Positions 18,557-26,522 of a DNA stretch of 64,000 nt are shown in pieces. Numbering within the stretch: position 1 is the first letter of the stretch; each line of letters begins with the position of its first letter. The translations under genes and the position numbers were made by a program. The DNA lies in assembly GCA_003224055.1 (NCBI GenBank), contig QHYE01000059.1, forward strand, positions 22,009 through 86,008. Direction: 5' to 3'. This stretch comes from Acidobacteriota bacterium (GTDB lineage Bacteria; Acidobacteriota; Terriglobia; Acidiferrales; UBA7541). Under the pieces are notes generated by a model. The model saw only the letters and a program-made list of their open reading frames with translations, was not told where the DNA came from and did not search any database.

Positions 18557-19890
18557 TCTCCCGCTTCCTGGTACCGCTCGATGCTCGTCCACCCGCTAAG
18601 GCGGATGCCGCGACGCAGCGACGTCGTCCGACCACCATGGACGAACGGACGCTCGTCCCGGCGATGCTGCCCATCGTGGTGCTGGATGGGCATTCGACGA
18701 TCCCGAGCAACTTGCCGCTCGAAACCATTGCCACGCGCGTGGTCGTGCCGCGCGACGTCAACCGTGCCGCCTACAACGTCACGGAAGATCAATCCACGCC
18801 GTTGCAGCCGACGGAGATGGACGCGCGCATCGCCGTGCCGGTAGGTGACGCACCTCCGGAAACGATTGAGCACCCGCTAACTCTCCATACCGACCTGGTG
18901 GATCCCGATATTTTCATCACCGGAGAAGTGCATCTTGCCGCTCCGGAAGAGAAAGAGGGAGAAGCCAAGTGGCAGCTCATTGTCCGCATCTCTTCGTTTG
19001 CGTTCCACGCCCTGCTGATTGCGCTGATTCTCTTGCAAGCAAAACTGTTCCCTTCGCATGGGCCAACGCCGGAGCAAATGGAGATCGCGCGGAGGATGAT
19101 GACCGTGCTACTACCGCCAGGGGCGCTCGATGACTTGAAGCCCTCGACTCGTCCGACGCAACCGCCTCCTCGCGTGCATGTTGATCCGCGTGTCTTGCGG
19201 AAGGTTGCACCGCCTATCGAGCCCATGCCGATACCACAGCCGGAGCGGCCAGTGAAGGAATTGCCCAACGCACCAGTGCCTCAGCCGAATGTCGCGCAGA
19301 CCATACCGCCGACGGAGGCGCCCACGCCGAAAACTCCCCCGAAACTCGAAATGCCGGAAACGCCGCAGCCGAGGAAGGGCTTGTTGTTGCCCAAGGAGTC
19401 TTCTCCGGGCCAGAGCATCCAGGACTCCTTGCGGGCTGCAGCGCGAAGCTCCGGTCCGAGGCCGATCGCGGGTGGCGGCCAGATTCCTGGGGGCGGCAGC
19501 AGTGGCGGGGGTGGCGGCCATGGAACCGCCTACGGCGGCATCGAGATGCTCACGCCGGACGAAGGTGTGGACTTCAGCAACTATCTCAACCGCGTGTACG
19601 TCACCGTGAAGCGCAACTGGTTCGCGGTAATGCCCGGCTCGGTCGAACTCGGCGAGAAGGGCATCGTCGTACTCACATTCAAGATCATGCGGGACGGCAG
19701 CGTACCGTCCGCCGAGCCGGTCATCCAGCGCAATTCGGGGAAAGAACCGCTGGACCGCGCGGCGTATTCTTCCGTGCGCGCATCGAACCCCTTCGAGCCG
19801 TTGCCTCCGCAGTTCAAGGGCCCGTACATCGAATTGCGCTACACGTACCTCTACAACGTTCCGATCGAGTATTTTAACCAGGCAAAGTGA
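18553..19890 (+). CDS. TonB-like energy transducer with long cytoplasmic N-terminus
   Basis: 445 residues. Unlike canonical TonB, about 145 hydrophilic residues precede the single membrane segment (ISSFAFHALLIALILLQA). That N-terminal part repeats a short theme ending in VP: DERTLVPAM, ATRVVVPRD, DARIAVPVG. After the membrane comes a proline-rich periplasmic linker with many P-x-P steps, then a glycine-rich stretch. A TonB/TolA-like C-terminal domain follows (residues about 345-440, GIVVLTFKIMRDGSVPSAEP). It probably spans the periplasm to energise or scaffold an outer-membrane process. Overlaps the upstream gene by ATGA and the downstream micro-ORF by GTGA. Confidence 0.8.
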   Translation: MISRFLVPLDARPPAKADAATQRRRPTTMDERTLVPAMLPIVVLDGHSTIPSNLPLETIATRVVVPRDVNRAAYNVTEDQSTPLQPTEMDARIAVPVGDAPPETIEHPLTLHTDLVDPDIFITGEVHLAAPEEKEGEAKWQLIVRISSFAFHALLIALILLQAKLFPSHGPTPEQMEIARRMMTVLLPPGALDDLKPSTRPTQPPPRVHVDPRVLRKVAPPIEPMPIPQPERPVKELPNAPVPQPNVAQTIPPTEAPTPKTPPKLEMPETPQPRKGLLLPKESSPGQSIQDSLRAAARSSGPRPIAGGGQIPGGGSSGGGGGHGTAYGGIEMLTPDEGVDFSNYLNRVYVTVKRNWFAVMPGSVELGEKGIVVLTFKIMRDGSVPSAEPVIQRNSGKEPLDRAAYSSVRASNPFEPLPPQFKGPYIELRYTYLYNVPIEYFNQAK

Positions 19891-19985
19891 AGGTCTCGCG
19901 CCAACAGGTCCTCGGTAGTCTGCTTCTCGCCCTTGTAGTGCTCGTCGTTTTGGTTTTCCGCGCGCGCCACATTTTCTTCCGATGA
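19887..19985 (+). CDS. 32-residue single-pass membrane micro-ORF
   Basis: Not a recognised family. It starts with GTG inside the tonB-like stop codon (GTGA) and its TGA overlaps the miaA ATG (ATGA), so it exactly bridges the two genes. The product begins MKVSRQQVLGSLLLALV (GTG read as Met), continues as a hydrophobic helix VLVVLVF and ends RARHIFFR. The topology is one membrane helix with a positive tail on each side. Bridging by four-base overlaps on both sides argues for translation by reinitiation. It may be a small partner of the TonB-like protein, or may only keep ribosomes coupled to miaA. Confidence 0.6.
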   Translation: MKVSRQQVLGSLLLALVVLVVLVFRARHIFFR

Positions 19986-20929
19986 GCGATCCGAAAACTC
20001 TTTTGCCTCTTGTTGCCGTCGTTGGCCCGACGGCTTCCGGCAAGTCCGCGCTGGGTGTCTGGCTCGCCGAGCGGCTGTGCGGAGAAGTGGTGGCCTGCGA
20101 TTCGACGCAGCTTTATCGCGGATTCGATATTGGGACTGCCAAGCCCAGCGCTTCCGAGCGCTGCGGGGTCCCGCATCATTTGATCGATGTGTTGGGGCCA
20201 CAGGAAGAAGCGACTGCGGGAGGCTATCGCGAATTGGCGTTCGCGGTTTTGCGTGATCTGCGAGTGCGGAGGATGCTGCCGATATTCACGGTCGGCACGG
20301 GTTTGTATTTGCGTGCGTTTCTGGAAGGTCTCGCCGAAGTTCCGCAGCGCTCCGAGGAATTGCGCGCGCGGCTGCGGGCAAGCGCTGAAGAACATCCGCC
20401 CGGCTATCTGCACAATGTGTTGAAGCGGCTCGATCCGGAGACAGCCTCCAAGATCGCGCCCGCCGATAAACAAAAACTCATTCGGGCGATCGAAGTTTGC
20501 CTGTTGGCACGCAAGCCCATCTCGGAACTGCATCGAGAGGGCCGCGTCCCGCTCGAAGGCTGGCGCGCGCTGAAGATTGGATTGAATCCGCCGCGCGACC
20601 AGCTAGTCGAGCGAATTCATTCCCGGACGGATGACATGTTGGAGGGCGGATGGCTGGAGGAAGTAAAAAGTTTGCTCGCCAGCGGGACGAGCGAAGATGC
20701 AAAACCCTTCGATTTCATCGGCTATCGTGAATTGCGCGCAGTTTTGCAAGAAAGCATGTCGCTGGCTGAGGCGCGCGAAGCGATTCAACAGGCCACGCGT
20801 CGTTATGCGAAACGCCAGCTCACATGGTTTCGCAGGGAGCAGGGTGTATGCTGGATTTCAGGATTCGGCGATGAACCAGCCGTGCAAGCCGAGGCGATGC
20901 ATTGGCTTCGATCCGCAGGTTTGGGCTGA
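19982..20929 (+). CDS. miaA: tRNA dimethylallyltransferase
   Basis: 315-residue prenyltransferase adding the isopentenyl group to A37 of tRNAs reading UNN codons. The P-loop GPTASGKSALGVWLAE, the acceptor motif DSTQLYRGFDIGTAKPS and the core helices with FDFIGYRELRAVLQ match the family, as does the C-terminal RRYAKRQLTWFRRE. Cytoplasmic. Last gene of the lipid A/TonB operon; the ATG overlaps the micro-ORF stop. Confidence 0.95.
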   Translation: MSDPKTLLPLVAVVGPTASGKSALGVWLAERLCGEVVACDSTQLYRGFDIGTAKPSASERCGVPHHLIDVLGPQEEATAGGYRELAFAVLRDLRVRRMLPIFTVGTGLYLRAFLEGLAEVPQRSEELRARLRASAEEHPPGYLHNVLKRLDPETASKIAPADKQKLIRAIEVCLLARKPISELHREGRVPLEGWRALKIGLNPPRDQLVERIHSRTDDMLEGGWLEEVKSLLASGTSEDAKPFDFIGYRELRAVLQESMSLAEAREAIQQATRRYAKRQLTWFRREQGVCWISGFGDEPAVQAEAMHWLRSAGLG

Positions 20930-20976
20930 GTACGATATCTTGCGTTAGCCGGCCATCCGGGAGACAGAGCCGTTTG

Positions 20977-21783
20977 CTACTCTTTTTCTCTTTCCATCTC
21001 TTTGTCCTTGGCCTGGATGGAGAGTAGTTCCACTTCAAACACGAGAGTCGAGTTGGGACCTATCTCCGGGCTCGGGCCCCGCTCACCGTAGGCCAGCTCT
21101 GCGGGAAGAAAGAGTTGCCACTTGGATCCGACGGGCATAAGTTGCAGGGCTTCCGTCCAACCCTTGATCACGCCGCTCACGGGGAATGTTGCAGGTTGGC
21201 CGCGCTTATAGGAGCTGTCAAACTCCGTGCCGTTGATGAGGGTGCCCCGGTAGTTGCAGACGACCGTGTCCGTGGCTGCTGGCTTCGGCCCGGTGCCTTG
21301 AGTCAATATCTTGTATTCGAGGCCGCTTGGCAGGGTAACGATCCCTTCTTTGGTTTTGTTGGCGGCGAGAAAGGAGTCTCCCTCCTTCTTGTTCGCTTCT
21401 CCGGCTAATTTCATTTTTTCCATTTGCTTGCCGCGCACCTCGGTCTGCAGTTGCGTGAGGGCGGCGCGTGCTTCGCTATCGGTCAGGAGGGTCTTGCCGC
21501 CAGTCACTGTGTCCTTCAATGCGCGCACGAAGATGGCTGTGTCGATATCAACCGAGTCTCTCTTCAGATTGGCTCCGAGGTTCATCCCCAGCGCGTAGCT
21601 GACTTTATCCTTGTCCGTCTTGAGCACCAGCGAGCTCGGATTTTTCGGTTTGGGGGGCTGACCCGGTTTCGCCGCGGGCGCCTGCGGGGAGGCCGCTGCC
21701 GGTGTTTGTTGTGTGCGCGCGCTCCCGAGCAGCATCGTTCCGACCGCCAAAACATTCACTACTGTGATCGTTAGTTTTCTCAT
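20977..21783 (-). CDS. Secreted FKBP-type peptidyl-prolyl isomerase
   Basis: 268-residue periplasmic folding factor of the FkpA/Mip type. A signal peptide (TITVVNVLAVGTMLLGSA) and a Pro/Ala linker precede an N-terminal dimerisation helix domain (KVSYALGMNLGANLKRDSVD). The C-terminal FKBP domain starts at GLEYKILTQGTG and contains VNYRG-like VVCNYRGTLINGTEFDSS, the IKGWTEALQLMPVG loop and LAYGERG. ATG at 21783 chosen because the upstream open frame has no signal sequence. Converges with miaA and diverges from hflX. Confidence 0.92.
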   Translation of the reverse strand: MRKLTITVVNVLAVGTMLLGSARTQQTPAAASPQAPAAKPGQPPKPKNPSSLVLKTDKDKVSYALGMNLGANLKRDSVDIDTAIFVRALKDTVTGGKTLLTDSEARAALTQLQTEVRGKQMEKMKLAGEANKKEGDSFLAANKTKEGIVTLPSGLEYKILTQGTGPKPAATDTVVCNYRGTLINGTEFDSSYKRGQPATFPVSGVIKGWTEALQLMPVGSKWQLFLPAELAYGERGPSPEIGPNSTLVFEVELLSIQAKDKEMEREKE

Positions 21784-21988
21784 GGAACTATTTTCCCATC
21801 GGCACGCTGGTTTCGCAAATGGATGCGCTTTCACTTTGCCAGGCTGGTACCAACGGAACGGCAGAGTGGAAGAATGGAATCGCCGGCGGAGGCTGTCGCG
21901 AGCCGAAAGGGAGAGGCGTATAATCGGAACCAGGGACGAGTCCCGCAAGAAATGTTCACTTCCGCAAGATGACTCCGGTCTACTCTCC

Positions 21989-23380
21989 GTGACCAAGGCA
22001 CAACATCAAGTTTCTGCGGCCGAGCGCGCTTTGCTGGTTGGCGTGGGATGGAAGCGTACGCCCCGCTTTCCAGGAATGCCGGCGGGCGAGCAAGGCCGCG
22101 AATCGCTCCTCGAGCTCGTGGAGTTGGCTCGCAGCGCAGGCGCGGAGGTCGCGGGGACGGTGTTTCAAGTGCGCGATACGGCTGATCCAGCGACGCTGGT
22201 CGGCCGGGGAAAGCTGGATGAGATACGCGCGGAAGCCACGGCGCACAAAGCGCCGCTGATCATCTTCGATAGCAACCTCTCCCCTATGCAACAAAGAAAC
22301 ATCGAGGAGTCCACGGAGCGCAGGGTCATCGACCGCACGCAACTGATTCTTGATATTTTCGCGCGGCATGCTCGCAGCCGCGAAGGACAGTTGCAGGTGG
22401 AACTTGCGCAGTTAAACTACATGCTACCGCGCCTGACGGGAAAGGGAACGGCGATGTCGCGCTTGGGCGGTAAAAGCGGGGCTGGCGGACCGGGGGGCTC
22501 GGGTGGCGGAGCGGGACGCATCGGCGTGCGCGGGCCCGGTGAAAAGAAATTGGAGACGGACCGGCGGCGAATCCGCGACCGCATCAGTAAAATTCAAACC
22601 AGCATCGAGGATGTGCGCAAACAGCGCGCGCTCCGCCGCGAAGCACGGAATGCCGTGCCCCTCGGAACGATCGCGCTGGTGGGCTACACAAATGCTGGCA
22701 AGTCCACGCTATTCAACGCGCTGAGCCGCGCCGAAGTCCTGGTTTCCTCGCGGATGTTCGCCACCCTCGATCCCACGATCCGAGCGCTGCGGCTTCCCTC
22801 GAACCGCCGCGTCCTCGTTTCCGACACCGTGGGATTTATCCGCGATCTTCCGAAAGGCCTGCTGACCGCGTTTCGCGCCACACTGGAAGAGGTCCAGGAA
22901 GCTGCGTTGATTTTGCACGTGAGCGACGTATCGAACCCGCATCACGATGAGCTGGATGAAGCGGTCGAAAAGATCTTGAGCGAGCTCGGGGTCAACGGGC
23001 GCCCGCGGCTGCGCGTGCTGAACAAAATGGATCAGCTTTCTGTTGAAGATAGAAAAATTGTTTCCAACGGCACAGGCGGAAAAGACGGACAAGAGGGCAC
23101 TCCGGTTCTTGTGTCCGCGTTGACGGGCGAAGGGATTGAGGAATTGTTACGGCGCATGGATGCCGAGATGCCCACGGACCCTGTCGTGACTCTCTCGATG
23201 CGCTTGCCCCTGGCGGAAGGACGTACTTTAGCGCTGGTTCACGCGCTGGGGCGCGTGCTTCATTCTGAAGTGGAGGATTCGCACATGCGGCTGGATGCCG
23301 AGGTGCCTGAATCCATCGCCAAGCGCCTTCGCCTGAACGATTTCGCCGTGAAGGGAACTTTCCGGCGCACGCGGTCGTAG
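21989..23380 (+). CDS. hflX: GTPase HflX
   Basis: 463-residue ribosome-associated GTPase that splits stalled ribosomes under stress. The N-terminal HflX domain (VGRGKLDEIRAEA, DSNLSPMQQRNIEE) is followed by the glycine-rich GxGxxG segment and a coiled helix, then the G domain: GYTNAGKST (G1), SDTVGFIRDLP (G3) and NKMD (G4). I chose the GTG at 21989; longer in-frame starts precede a good -10 box TATAAT at 21919-21924 and read as non-homologous sequence. The -35 for that box is weak. Confidence 0.92.
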   Translation: MTKAQHQVSAAERALLVGVGWKRTPRFPGMPAGEQGRESLLELVELARSAGAEVAGTVFQVRDTADPATLVGRGKLDEIRAEATAHKAPLIIFDSNLSPMQQRNIEESTERRVIDRTQLILDIFARHARSREGQLQVELAQLNYMLPRLTGKGTAMSRLGGKSGAGGPGGSGGGAGRIGVRGPGEKKLETDRRRIRDRISKIQTSIEDVRKQRALRREARNAVPLGTIALVGYTNAGKSTLFNALSRAEVLVSSRMFATLDPTIRALRLPSNRRVLVSDTVGFIRDLPKGLLTAFRATLEEVQEAALILHVSDVSNPHHDELDEAVEKILSELGVNGRPRLRVLNKMDQLSVEDRKIVSNGTGGKDGQEGTPVLVSALTGEGIEELLRRMDAEMPTDPVVTLSMRLPLAEGRTLALVHALGRVLHSEVEDSHMRLDAEVPESIAKRLRLNDFAVKGTFRRTRS

Positions 23381-23454
23381 TATAGAGTGTGAGTGGACCG
23401 GCGTGCGGTCGCGTGGAATAAGAACGTTTATCCGCGGTCCATTCTGAGGTTGCC

Positions 23455-23655
23455 ATGGCTGCTTTTTTTCTTTGGATCATCCTGTTCATTCTGTGCTGGC
23501 CGCTCGCGCTGCTGGCGCTGGTGATTTATCCGTTTGTCTGGCTGTTGCTTCTTCCATTCCGCATTTTGGGTATCGCCGTTGACGGTGTTCTGGGACTGTT
23601 GAGTGCCCTGTTCCTGCTGCCGGTGCGGCTCCTGCGAGGCCCGCGGGCCATCTGA
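23455..23655 (+). CDS. Small two-helix membrane protein
   Basis: 66 residues, nearly all hydrophobic, with two predicted membrane helices: FFLWIILFILCWPLALLALV and ILGIAVDGVLGLLSALFLL, linked by a WLLLLPFR turn. It ends in basic residues. GAGGTTG precedes the ATG at good spacing. No motif I recognise. It may share the hflX transcript, about 75 bases downstream of hflX. Confidence 0.6.
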   Translation: MAAFFLWIILFILCWPLALLALVIYPFVWLLLLPFRILGIAVDGVLGLLSALFLLPVRLLRGPRAI

Positions 23656-24108
23656 AGATTCTGAATCCTTTGTGACTGGGTAACTCTGGGGTAAAACTTG
23701 GAAAAACCCCTGTTTTCTGTAACTTGTGGGTGTGCCCAAGTCGCTGGCCGAGATGGATTGGACCTGGCGGCTTCTGTGGAAAAGGCTGTGGAAACTCAGT
23801 TGTCGCTCTTGCACACAATTTCCTGCGGAAGGGTCGTGCTAGAGGGCTCTCCGATCAGATCTCCATATAAATGATTGAAAATACAGACGTTAAATTGGAT
23901 TTGAGAGTTGACTTAGTCTCGCTGCCCGGCGTCCCGGCGCCGGGGACTCACGGCATATTTGCACAGGTTTGCAGCAGCAGAGTTACGAAAGAGTATCGCC
24001 TTTCACGTATTCCAATGCGAATTTTTGTTAACCCCGGAGTACCTACCCTGGTCTGTCGAGGCGCTCATTTATCTCCGTTCGGAGCGCAAATCGGGCCGTC
24101 TCGAGGCG
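23656..24108. other. Gene-free stretch before pgsA
   Basis: About 450 bases without a supported gene. It holds a GC dyad GTCCCGGCGCCGGGGAC around 23932-23948 without a following T-run, so not a clear terminator. Open frames here (for example from 23871) lack a ribosome site and family resemblance, and overlap the pgsA promoter. Confidence 0.5.
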
Positions 24109-24137
24109 TTGACGCGTCCTTCCACGAAGTCTATAGT
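24109..24137 (+). promoter_or_regulatory. Predicted sigma-70 promoter of pgsA
   Basis: TTGACG (24109-24114) and TATAGT (24132-24137) are separated by 17 bases, near consensus. Transcription would start around 24144, about 45 bases before the pgsA ATG, which also supports the short start chosen for that gene. Confidence 0.65.
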
Positions 24138-24189
24138 GAACTTGCGGTGGCTGAAGCCGCAGGCGCGGCTCCCCCGCCGCCTAGAGCAC

Positions 24190-24828
24190 ATGAATCTTCC
24201 TAACTCACTGACGTTGCTCCGGATTTTCTTCATTCCGGTTCTCATCGTGATTCTCCTGACCCGCAGTCCCAACGTCGAGCTCTGGGGCTATACCATGCAC
24301 TTCGAAGTTTGGGGAGTGCTGATCCTGCTGACGGCGGCGGCGACAGACTGGGCGGATGGCTATCTCGCGCGGCGGCGCTCACAAGTGACGACGCTGGGGA
24401 TTCTTCTCGACCCCATCGCGGACAAGCTGCTGATCTCCGCTGCATTTATCTCTCTGGTGGACATGCACCTGGTGAAGGCCTGGATGGTGGTGATCATCAT
24501 CGGGCGTGAATTTACTGTCCTCGGCTTGCGGAATATTGCCTCTGCGGAAGGATTCACTATTGAGGCGTCTACCCTGGGCAAGACCAAAATGGTCTTGCAG
24601 GTGTGCGCCGTAGCAGTGCTGATCGCCGGCGCCGGGCATCGTGCCGGGCTTCCATGGCTGTACTGGTTGGCACAAGCCCTACTTTGGCTGGTGGTGATTA
24701 GCGCGCTAGTCTCCGCCGCACAGTACTTCCTGAGATTCTGGAGCCATGTGGACGACAGCATCAAGCAACGCCGGCGATTGCGCATGCTCGAGGCGCGTAA
24801 GAAGTCTCAGGATGCCGTCCCTCTCTGA
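24190..24828 (+). CDS. pgsA: CDP-diacylglycerol--glycerol-3-phosphate 3-phosphatidyltransferase
   Basis: 212-residue inner-membrane enzyme making phosphatidylglycerophosphate, the precursor of phosphatidylglycerol and cardiolipin. The CDP-alcohol phosphotransferase motif is complete: D-W-A-DG-YLAR, then G-LLDP-ADK (DGx2ARx8Gx3Dx3D). Several hydrophobic helices flank it, and N-terminal MNLPNSLTLLRIFFIPVLI is classical. ATG at 24190 chosen over the longer frame because of family length and the promoter just upstream. Confidence 0.93.
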   Translation: MNLPNSLTLLRIFFIPVLIVILLTRSPNVELWGYTMHFEVWGVLILLTAAATDWADGYLARRRSQVTTLGILLDPIADKLLISAAFISLVDMHLVKAWMVVIIIGREFTVLGLRNIASAEGFTIEASTLGKTKMVLQVCAVAVLIAGAGHRAGLPWLYWLAQALLWLVVISALVSAAQYFLRFWSHVDDSIKQRRRLRMLEARKKSQDAVPL

Positions 24829-25375
24829 AGCGGAGAGTCGAGCCGCGCTGCAGCTCGCGCGAAATGCGGTTGTCGAAGCCGTTTCTCACCGAAAGCTTCC
24901 TGATCAAATTACGCGCGATGGGGTATTTGCAGAACGCCGCGGAGTTTTCGTGACGCTGCACGTTCGCGGGCGCTTGCAGGGCTGTATCGGCGTGGTTGAG
25001 CCGGAGGAGCCGCTGGGAGCCGCTATTGTCCGCTGCGCGGCCAGCGCCGCCCTGGAAGATCCGCGATTTACCCCGATGCGGGCGGAGCAGCTCGGTGATC
25101 TCGCGATCGAAATCTCACTGCTTTCGCCGCCTGTGCTGATATCTCCGGAAGCGATTGAGATCGGGCATCACGGTCTGTTGATCGTGCTGCACGCGCAGAA
25201 AGGTCTGCTTTTGCCGCAGGTTGCGATCGAACATCGTTTGACGCGTGAGCAATCTCTCGAGGAAACCTGCCGCAAGGCGGGATTGCATCGTGAATCCTGG
25301 CGCGACCCGGAGGCGCGCCTCTTTGGCTTTACATGCGAAGTCTTTTCGGAAAGTCAGCCGCTTGAAGGAACATGA
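24812..25375 (+). CDS. AMMECR1-domain protein (AmmeMemoRadiSam system protein A-like)
   Basis: 187 residues with an AMMECR1 fold: GVFVTLHVRGRLQGCIGVVEP (the L-GCIG core), CAASAALEDPRFTPM and LAIEISLLSPP. The family is widespread; in bacteria it often accompanies Memo-like and radical SAM proteins, but neither partner is adjacent here. Biochemical role unproven. It starts inside the last codons of pgsA (17-base overlap), so it is probably co-translated. ATG at 24812 chosen because the N-terminus MPSLSEAESRAAL fits; a longer frame only reads pgsA out of frame. Confidence 0.85.
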   Translation: MPSLSEAESRAALQLARNAVVEAVSHRKLPDQITRDGVFAERRGVFVTLHVRGRLQGCIGVVEPEEPLGAAIVRCAASAALEDPRFTPMRAEQLGDLAIEISLLSPPVLISPEAIEIGHHGLLIVLHAQKGLLLPQVAIEHRLTREQSLEETCRKAGLHRESWRDPEARLFGFTCEVFSESQPLEGT

Positions 25376-25424
25376 AAGCCGGTGACGACTTTTGGTGGAG
25401 AAGCGAATACAGCCAAAGTCTAAT

Positions 25425-25458
25425 GAAAAGGCCCGCGCGGAGAGAGTCACGGCGGGCC
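25425..25458 (-). terminator. Rho-independent terminator of the FlgT-like secreted protein gene
   Basis: On the minus strand GGCCCGC (25458-25452) pairs with GCGGGCC (25436-25430) and is followed by TTTTC. It lies about 30 bases past the stop of the gene at 25486-26355. The plus-strand reading lacks a T-run. Confidence 0.7.
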
Positions 25459-25485
25459 TAAGTCATTCAACAAGATGTGGGTTAG

Positions 25486-26355
25486 CTATTCGATTTCGAC
25501 GTAGTCGCCTGCGTAGATTTCGATTGTGTTGAGAGTAACGAACATGGTCGACGAATTGCTACTCACATTGATGACGATTCCCTCTCCTAGCACTTCGCGG
25601 GGGAGGGCATTCCACTCGTAACGTTCCGGGGCGCTGCCGAAACCGTACATGGTGTACTGATACCCTCTGGTCTGCGGTACGGTTTCCGCCATCGAGCCTT
25701 GATAGCGGAAGATACGGAAGTAGTCGCCGACCTTCACTCCCTGCTTGGTCCCGAGGTTCACGTAGATCGACTGGTACTTCCCGAAAAGCTGCGTGAAGCC
25801 CGTTCCCGCGACCACCATGGCTACAGGCTTTCCGCTCACCGGCGCAAAATGGTCGAACGTCGATGGATCCTTGAACGGAGGCGCCGGGCGGTCTTGATAC
25901 GGTTGCAGGATATCGCCCCGCTGCATATAGCCGCAGGAAAAAGTGACTTCCGCAATCGAAACCTTCGGCTGCACATTCACTACACGGACCTGCCCTTGAT
26001 CGCTGTAAGCCGTACCCATGGCCTTCATGAGCTTGGTCTGCCACTTGAACCATTGCACTTCAATGAAGTCTGCATCCGGCCGCACAACCGAGAACCGGTC
26101 GCCGACGCGGACACCCTTGTCCTGGCCACGGTTGATATACACTCTGTCGCCGTGGCCAAAAGTAATCTTGTAATTGGATTGCTCTCCGGAGATGAGCCGG
26201 ATTCCGTCAGGCACTTTCTGATCGGTGACGAATCCCGAACAATTCACCGCAGTGAAGTCCGTTTGAGCCGGGGCAGCTTGCGGCGAGTTTTGCGCCGAAC
26301 TGACGGCGGCACTGAGCAGGACCACAAGAGACAAAGCTGCTAGTCTAGCGCGCAT
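25486..26355 (-). CDS. Secreted protein with repeated GV-VGD beta modules (FlgT C-terminal-like)
   Basis: 289 residues. A signal peptide (LAALSLVVLLSAAVSSAQ) is followed by two similar beta modules: VYINRGQDKGVRVGDRFSVV near residue 75 and IYVNLGTKQGVKVGDYFRIF near 200. Such modules occur in FlgT C-terminal-like and related envelope proteins. AAGGAG at seven bases before the ATG fixes the start. No enzyme residues visible. Function unknown; probably periplasmic or surface-associated. Confidence 0.65.
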   Translation of the reverse strand: MRARLAALSLVVLLSAAVSSAQNSPQAAPAQTDFTAVNCSGFVTDQKVPDGIRLISGEQSNYKITFGHGDRVYINRGQDKGVRVGDRFSVVRPDADFIEVQWFKWQTKLMKAMGTAYSDQGQVRVVNVQPKVSIAEVTFSCGYMQRGDILQPYQDRPAPPFKDPSTFDHFAPVSGKPVAMVVAGTGFTQLFGKYQSIYVNLGTKQGVKVGDYFRIFRYQGSMAETVPQTRGYQYTMYGFGSAPERYEWNALPREVLGEGIVINVSSNSSTMFVTLNTIEIYAGDYVEIE

Positions 26356-26522
26356 TCCATAACTCCTTCGAAAACACGCCCTTAGGGCCGTACAGGGACG
26401 TTTCCTAGCGAAAGTATCAGGGCCGCGCTCACCCGTCAACAAATTGGCCAGGGTTGCTTTACAAGTTTGATACGGCATACTAGAGGCCGTATTTTCAACG
26501 AATTGGCTGCAGAAGGCAGAGT

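Noticed and set aside
23871..24203. 110-codon frame in the pgsA leader
   Set aside because: It overlaps the predicted promoter and pgsA start and shows no domain.
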